Assembly (NCBI GenBank): GCA_031549965.1
Contig: JAVBPB010000009.1
Span: 1 to 45,022 of the forward strand
Length of the DNA stretch: 45,022 bases
Direction of reading: 5' to 3'
DNA from: JAVBPB01 sp031549965
Lineage (GTDB): Bacteria; Bacillota; Clostridia; Lachnospirales; Lachnospiraceae
Below, piece after piece: positions 40,807 to 45,022 of the stretch. Both the position numbers and the translations under genes were made by a program. How positions within the stretch are numbered: position 1 is the first letter of the stretch; the number at the start of each line of letters is the position of its first letter. A model generated the notes under the pieces. The model had not been told where the DNA came from. It searched no databases and saw only the letters and a program-made list of their open reading frames with translations.

Positions 40807-43521
40807 ATGTCTTATGATGCATACAAAAGAGAAGAAGTAAACAGAGCATATAAAACACTTTATACAAGAGAAGAACTGGAACAAATGGATTTGTCTGTAT
40901 TAAAGGAAATCTGTAAAAGAGAAAACATAAAAACCCCAACCATAGGAATGTTAAGTAATAAAGAAGAATTAAGGGAATACATATATAAGCACAGAGGAAC
41001 TAAAGTATTAAAACAGACTTACATAAAAAAGCTGGAAGAATCAGCAGTTTTACGTCTTCAAGATGCAATAAATAAAGGTAATAAAGAAAAAAGAGATTTA
41101 ATTAATTTAAAAACCACAGAATTAAGAATATACAAAGGCATAGATTCTTTAACAGGTGAGGATGATAAGTGCTTTATTGAATCAAGTATAGATCTACCAG
41201 AATCTAATGTAATTTTAGTAGAAAATCAAAGAACCAATGAAAAAGTAAAGGTAGTAGGAATCCTTAAATTAAAACGTGCCATTGATAAAAATGAATATCA
41301 GTTAATTTTAAATAGGGATATGATACTAAATACAGTAAATTCATTTAGATATAAAAACTTTAGTTTAATATTTTTCCCCAAAGAAAGTGTAAATGATGTA
41401 GTAAAAATATATAGTAAGATTGACAATAATGGGGATAGCAATAAAATAGTTTTAAACTACATAAAAGTAGACATACCAATGACAATTGTTGAAGAAATAC
41501 CAGAAACAGAAGAAATATTAATGATAGACTTTGGAAATGCATACACAACAGCAGGAACATACAATCAAAATGCAAAAAGAAGTGAAAGTATAGTTTTTGA
41601 AAGTACGAATATAGAAACACAAGATGTTCATAGTGAAAAAGAAAGAGCAGATAGCAAAAAACTATACCCAAGCGTGGTGTCAGTAAAAAGATGCAAAAAT
41701 GATACGGTGAAATTTTACTATGGTAATGAGGCGTTGGAAAAGCTGAGAGCTAATGGTTACATTCAAAAAAACACAGTAATTTATGGCATAAAACATTTGA
41801 TAACCAGTCATGAAGAAAATATAGAAGTAAGTGATTCCAATGGAAATATAAGTATAGTAAAAAAAAGCTATATAGTAAAAACATATCTAAATCATGTAAT
41901 TAAATTATCAGAACAGCAAAATAAAGTAAAATATAAAAACATATACATAAGTTCACCAATAAAGCAAAAAGAATTATATCAAAAAATCTACAGGGAAATG
42001 TGCAAAGAAAACAGATATAATCTGGCAAATAACCCAATAGATGAAACTACAGCAATAATGTATAAAAGCATAGACCAATCAGACTATGAAAGATTTGAAC
42101 CAACAAGCGTGTTAATAATAAATGTAGGTTCACGAAGCAGTGATATAATCAGATACGATTATACAATAGAACTAATGGCAGTAACAAATGCAAGTAAAAT
42201 AGAAGCAGATGTAAATTATATTTACGGAGATACTAGCTTTGGCGGAGATAGTATTACGTATAGGATTTTACAATATATAAAAGTTAAGCTTGCTAGTTAT
42301 GTTAACAAAGAAAATCTTAAAAGTAATTTGCAAATATATAAAACAAATAAATATATGCAAAGTGCTGATAGTGAATATACAGATAAAGATATTTTTATAG
42401 AAAACTTAGTAAAGGATATCCTAATTGAAAAACATGATAAATCCTATGACCTAAGAAGAAATATGGAATACAGCAATTTAATAAATCAATATAAACAGGC
42501 AAACGAAATAATACCAACAAATTTTACAGATTATAAGAAAAAAAATGAAGATGAATACCTAAAGGTAAAAGCCAACTACTATTTATTATGGAATATTGCA
42601 GAATCAATAAAAAAACATCTATATGAAACCAGAACAACCTTTGCATATGACATAAGCAAAGAATTTATGGAAACTAATATTGATTCAAATATATTCTATA
42701 AAAAATGTAATCTACATGTTAGAAACAAAAATAATGAGTTGGAAACATGGATAGAAAATCCACAAATAATAATACTAAAAGAAGAAATAAACCATTTAAT
42801 CAAACCAGAAATAAGCCAATTCATAAAAGGTGCAATGAAAACTATAGACGAATACACCTTAGCAGAAATAACTAGAATAAATCTAACAGGACTAAGCTGT
42901 AACATAGATTTATTCAGGGAGATAATAAAAGAATACATAGAAGGAAGAAAAGTAAAATCAGAAACAGAAACCAGTTATGACAAAAAACTGATGTTAGTAA
43001 ATGGAATGACAGAATACGAAGAATCAAAAAAAATAGGGCGGATAAAACCAACAATAAACTATAGTGATATGGCATCACCTTATGAATTAACAGCCCAGAT
43101 ATTTAATGAATCTATGGATGAAGAAATAACCCTTATAAGAAAAGGAGAACTACTGTCAGAAATATATTCTTATATATCAAGAGATATAGAAACTGTAAAA
43201 ATAGAGTTTAATTTAATAAACATAAATACTAATACCCAGAATGAAATAATTTATTGGATTGATAGTAAAAAGCATAAACAAATCCACTTTGAAACGATAA
43301 AAGAGACTTACAAAGTAATAAAACAAGAAGATATTGATACCATAAAAAGCAACGAAGTTAAGCTCTTTATATTTACTCATGAGCAAGAACGTGAGAAAAA
43401 CTGGGGATTTAATATATTAGAAGTTTCAAGACAGGAAGAAAAGATTTACTGCGGAGGATTAAAATATATACCATTTGAGCCAAGCCAGTGGGAAATAGAT
43501 TATTTTGATGGGTTAAAGTGA
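40807..43521 (+). CDS. Hsp70/actin-like ATPase with N-terminal SAP-like domain
   Basis: A 904-residue protein. Residues about 18-60 (LEQMDLSVLKEICKRENIKT) have the helix pair of a SAP-like motif. A middle domain (about 65-225) is unknown. From about 237 the Hsp70/actin ATPase signatures appear in order: ILMIDFGNAYTTAGTY (phosphate 1), LYPSVVSV, YGNEALEKL, YGIKHLI, NIYISSPIKQKELYQ, IDETTAIMY (connect 1), VLIINVGSRSSDII (phosphate 2, Asp replaced by Asn) and GDTSFGGDSITYRIL. No Hsp70 substrate domain follows, only a helical and beta C-terminus. It might recycle sheath or load substrates in place of the ClpV unfoldase, which is not seen here. Confidence 0.75.
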   Translation: MSYDAYKREEVNRAYKTLYTREELEQMDLSVLKEICKRENIKTPTIGMLSNKEELREYIYKHRGTKVLKQTYIKKLEESAVLRLQDAINKGNKEKRDLINLKTTELRIYKGIDSLTGEDDKCFIESSIDLPESNVILVENQRTNEKVKVVGILKLKRAIDKNEYQLILNRDMILNTVNSFRYKNFSLIFFPKESVNDVVKIYSKIDNNGDSNKIVLNYIKVDIPMTIVEEIPETEEILMIDFGNAYTTAGTYNQNAKRSESIVFESTNIETQDVHSEKERADSKKLYPSVVSVKRCKNDTVKFYYGNEALEKLRANGYIQKNTVIYGIKHLITSHEENIEVSDSNGNISIVKKSYIVKTYLNHVIKLSEQQNKVKYKNIYISSPIKQKELYQKIYREMCKENRYNLANNPIDETTAIMYKSIDQSDYERFEPTSVLIINVGSRSSDIIRYDYTIELMAVTNASKIEADVNYIYGDTSFGGDSITYRILQYIKVKLASYVNKENLKSNLQIYKTNKYMQSADSEYTDKDIFIENLVKDILIEKHDKSYDLRRNMEYSNLINQYKQANEIIPTNFTDYKKKNEDEYLKVKANYYLLWNIAESIKKHLYETRTTFAYDISKEFMETNIDSNIFYKKCNLHVRNKNNELETWIENPQIIILKEEINHLIKPEISQFIKGAMKTIDEYTLAEITRINLTGLSCNIDLFREIIKEYIEGRKVKSETETSYDKKLMLVNGMTEYEESKKIGRIKPTINYSDMASPYELTAQIFNESMDEEITLIRKGELLSEIYSYISRDIETVKIEFNLININTNTQNEIIYWIDSKKHKQIHFETIKETYKVIKQEDIDTIKSNEVKLFIFTHEQEREKNWGFNILEVSRQEEKIYCGGLKYIPFEPSQWEIDYFDGLK

Positions 43522-43555
43522 TACAAGGTAAAAACGGAGATAAAGAGGTGAAAAG

Positions 43556-44266
43556 ATGCCAAAGAGCATATACCCTAAATTTGCAAAAGGCAGAGTATTA
43601 AAAAAGGAAAGCTTAGATGTAATAAGAGACTTTCCAAGGGATTTTGTACAATTAACATATGAGAAATATTCAGATGGTGTAATTCATGGATTTGATATAA
43701 ATGTGTCAGATAATATGGTTTACATAACAAAAGGTGCAATAAAGCATAAAGGTGAAATAATTATAGCAGAATCAGGTGTATTAGATTTTAATTTATACGG
43801 AAAAAATGTATGTGTAAAAATGAAGATAAAAGAACAGGAAGAAACAGAAGATTTTAAAACAATAGGAATAGAGTATAAAATAGATATGGATTATGATTTG
43901 AAGGAAAATGAAATAGAATTAGGAAGACTTAATCTGTCAGAGGGAGCAATACTTCGAAAGGATTATACAGGAGTATCGGACTTTAAGACTCAATATAATA
44001 CGTTAGATATAACAAATGTACTATATGCTTCAATGGGACAGGCAACTATAGCTCCAAAGCTATTGAAAAAATTTGCAGAAACCTTATTAAAATCCAGTGC
44101 TTCAAATCCATATGATATAAGTTTTGCCTTTACATGTTTAAATAGTGATGTAATACATTCAGAAAGTATTAATTGTTATCTGTCAAGGAGACTAAATTAT
44201 AAAGGAACAAAGTTAACAAATGATGAGATATATAAAAGTTTAGTAATGATAACAAGAGGAAGATAG
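43556..44266 (+). CDS. unrecognised beta-rich protein, possible baseplate/spike component
   Basis: A 236-residue protein. The N-terminal part FPRDFVQLTYEKYSDGVIHGFDINVSDN, then ITKGAIKHKGEIII, is beta-rich and resembles short repeats of baseplate or tail-fibre N-termini that begin with a peptide binding the tail. The second half is helical. It has an AAAGAGGTG ribosome site and lies between the ATPase and the PAAR-like gene. No catalytic motif is seen. Confidence 0.45.
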   Translation: MPKSIYPKFAKGRVLKKESLDVIRDFPRDFVQLTYEKYSDGVIHGFDINVSDNMVYITKGAIKHKGEIIIAESGVLDFNLYGKNVCVKMKIKEQEETEDFKTIGIEYKIDMDYDLKENEIELGRLNLSEGAILRKDYTGVSDFKTQYNTLDITNVLYASMGQATIAPKLLKKFAETLLKSSASNPYDISFAFTCLNSDVIHSESINCYLSRRLNYKGTKLTNDEIYKSLVMITRGR

Positions 44267-44429
44267 GACTAAAATAAGATTAAATAATTAATAATTGGAA
44301 AATAAATTAATTAAAGCTAATAAAAGGTTAAATGTGATTGTTAAAAATAGTAAAATGAAATGAAATAAAAGAATTTAAATGAAAAGAATTAACATAAAAG
44401 ATATTAAAACAAAAGGAGAGGAGTAAAAA

Positions 44430-44753
44430 ATGTCAGATTCATATGTATTATCTGGAGCAGGTTTAAAATGTACAATGGGAACAACCGAAGCAAAACTAAG
44501 TGTAATACCCCCTCATAATGTAAAAATATCAGGTGGAGATCGTGCAAATATAGGTGATTGCAAACCTTTAATAAACATACCACCATTCGGTACATGTAAT
44601 CCCAAAGGAATGCCATGTACACCAGCATGTAGTATCTGGATGGGAGGGAAAATGGATGTATTAGTAGGAGGAATGCCAGCATTAATAAGTAGTTCAATGG
44701 CTCTTTGTCCGGCAGGAGGAGGAGTAATAACAATAACAGACGACGGACAATAA
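44430..44753 (+). CDS. DUF4280 PAAR-like spike tip protein
   Basis: A 107-residue protein of the DUF4280/PAAR-like family. The pattern GAGLKCTMGTTEAKL, then INIPPFGTCNPKG and CTPACSIWMGGK, ends with LVGGMPALISSSMALCPAGGG, giving the family's conserved cysteines and GG-rich turns. PAAR proteins cap the spike of contractile injection systems and carry effectors. DUF4280 proteins are reported next to toxin genes in many bacteria. An AAAGGAGAGGAG ribosome site precedes it. Confidence 0.85.
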   Translation: MSDSYVLSGAGLKCTMGTTEAKLSVIPPHNVKISGGDRANIGDCKPLINIPPFGTCNPKGMPCTPACSIWMGGKMDVLVGGMPALISSSMALCPAGGGVITITDDGQ

Positions 44754-44806
44754 TTAAAAATACAAATGTACAGATAAAGATTGTTTATAAAAGAAAGGAG
44801 GATTAT

Positions 44807-45022
44807 ATGAAAAGATATGGAGATGAAGAGTTTATATATCTAATGAATAACATGGACGAAGAAGATGATGAAATAATAGAAAGTGATTTAATAAGAATAA
44901 AAATAGGAAGAGAAGAAGTAGTATTTAAAGAACTTAAGGTATCAAAGTACAACTTCACCATGTTACTTCCAAGAGAATTTAAAGAAATATCCAAACTAAT
45001 GAAAAGGATAAAATATTCAAAT
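44807..45022 (+). CDS. partial gene running off the window, unrecognised
   Basis: Seventy-two codons are visible, open to the window end, with AAAGGAGG before the ATG. The acidic N-terminus (MNNMDEEDDEIIESD) is followed by FTMLLPREFKEISKLMKRIK. That last stretch loosely recalls the DUF1795/EagR family of effector chaperones found beside PAAR proteins, but the gene is too incomplete to assign. Confidence 0.6.
   Translation, partial: MKRYGDEEFIYLMNNMDEEDDEIIESDLIRIKIGREEVVFKELKVSKYNFTMLLPREFKEISKLMKRIKYSN

Noticed and set aside
29799..45022. Integrated phage or tailocin
   Set aside because: No integrase, terminase, portal, capsid, holin, lysin, tape-measure or attachment repeats seen. FHA, PP2C and Hsp70-like genes are not phage-typical.

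Overview
The window is AT-rich with low-GC Firmicute signals: AGGAGG ribosome sites, TTGACA/TATAAT promoters at 17-base spacing, a gdpP-rplI-dnaB block, pyruvate formate-lyase, and a response regulator with a Spo0A-type DNA-binding domain. Gene content and style suggest an anaerobic, motile, probably spore-forming-lineage Clostridia, most likely Lachnospiraceae or a relative. No rRNA, tRNA, IS element or CRISPR was seen.

Positions 1-29,460 are mostly chromosomal housekeeping and signalling. In order: a chemoreceptor; a broken small ORF; gdpP (c-di-AMP phosphodiesterase), rplI and dnaB; a MerR-like coiled-coil protein; a small ferredoxin and a small Sm-like protein; a 1,474-residue GAF/GGDEF/EAL protein; a membrane diguanylate cyclase; pflA and pflB; an HPr-like protein lacking the phosphohistidine; pepF; tgt and yajC; a PadR/DUF1700/DUF4097 operon; and an operon of a degenerate NUDIX protein, pyrC, pyrF and an M20 amidohydrolase. 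A minus-strand pair then encodes a response regulator with a Spo0A-like DNA-binding domain (28672-29460) and its histidine kinase (27612-28541).

Positions 29,799-45,022 form one plus-strand cluster that runs off the window. It looks like a reduced contractile-injection (type VI-like) system of a Gram-positive host: a large sheath-like protein, an Hcp-like tube protein, a DUF4280 PAAR-like tip protein, two candidate baseplate proteins, two FHA-fold proteins, two PP2C-derived proteins (one with a membrane segment and TPR repeats), and an Hsp70/actin-like ATPase of 904 residues. No ClpV, TssM/TssL, gp25 or Ser/Thr kinase is in the visible part. The sheath and tube genes each have a long stem-loop and then a strong Shine-Dalgarno sequence with no start codon behind it, resembling mRNA-stabilising elements.

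The most striking regulatory signal is the 338-base spacer between the Spo0A-like regulator and the cluster. It holds two runs of imperfect repeats (consensus TGKACAAAA) at exact 10-base spacing. This is the geometry of tandem 0A boxes (TGTCGAA in B. subtilis), but with different central bases. The inference is that this divergent Spo0A paralogue and its kinase switch the injection cluster on and control their own promoter.
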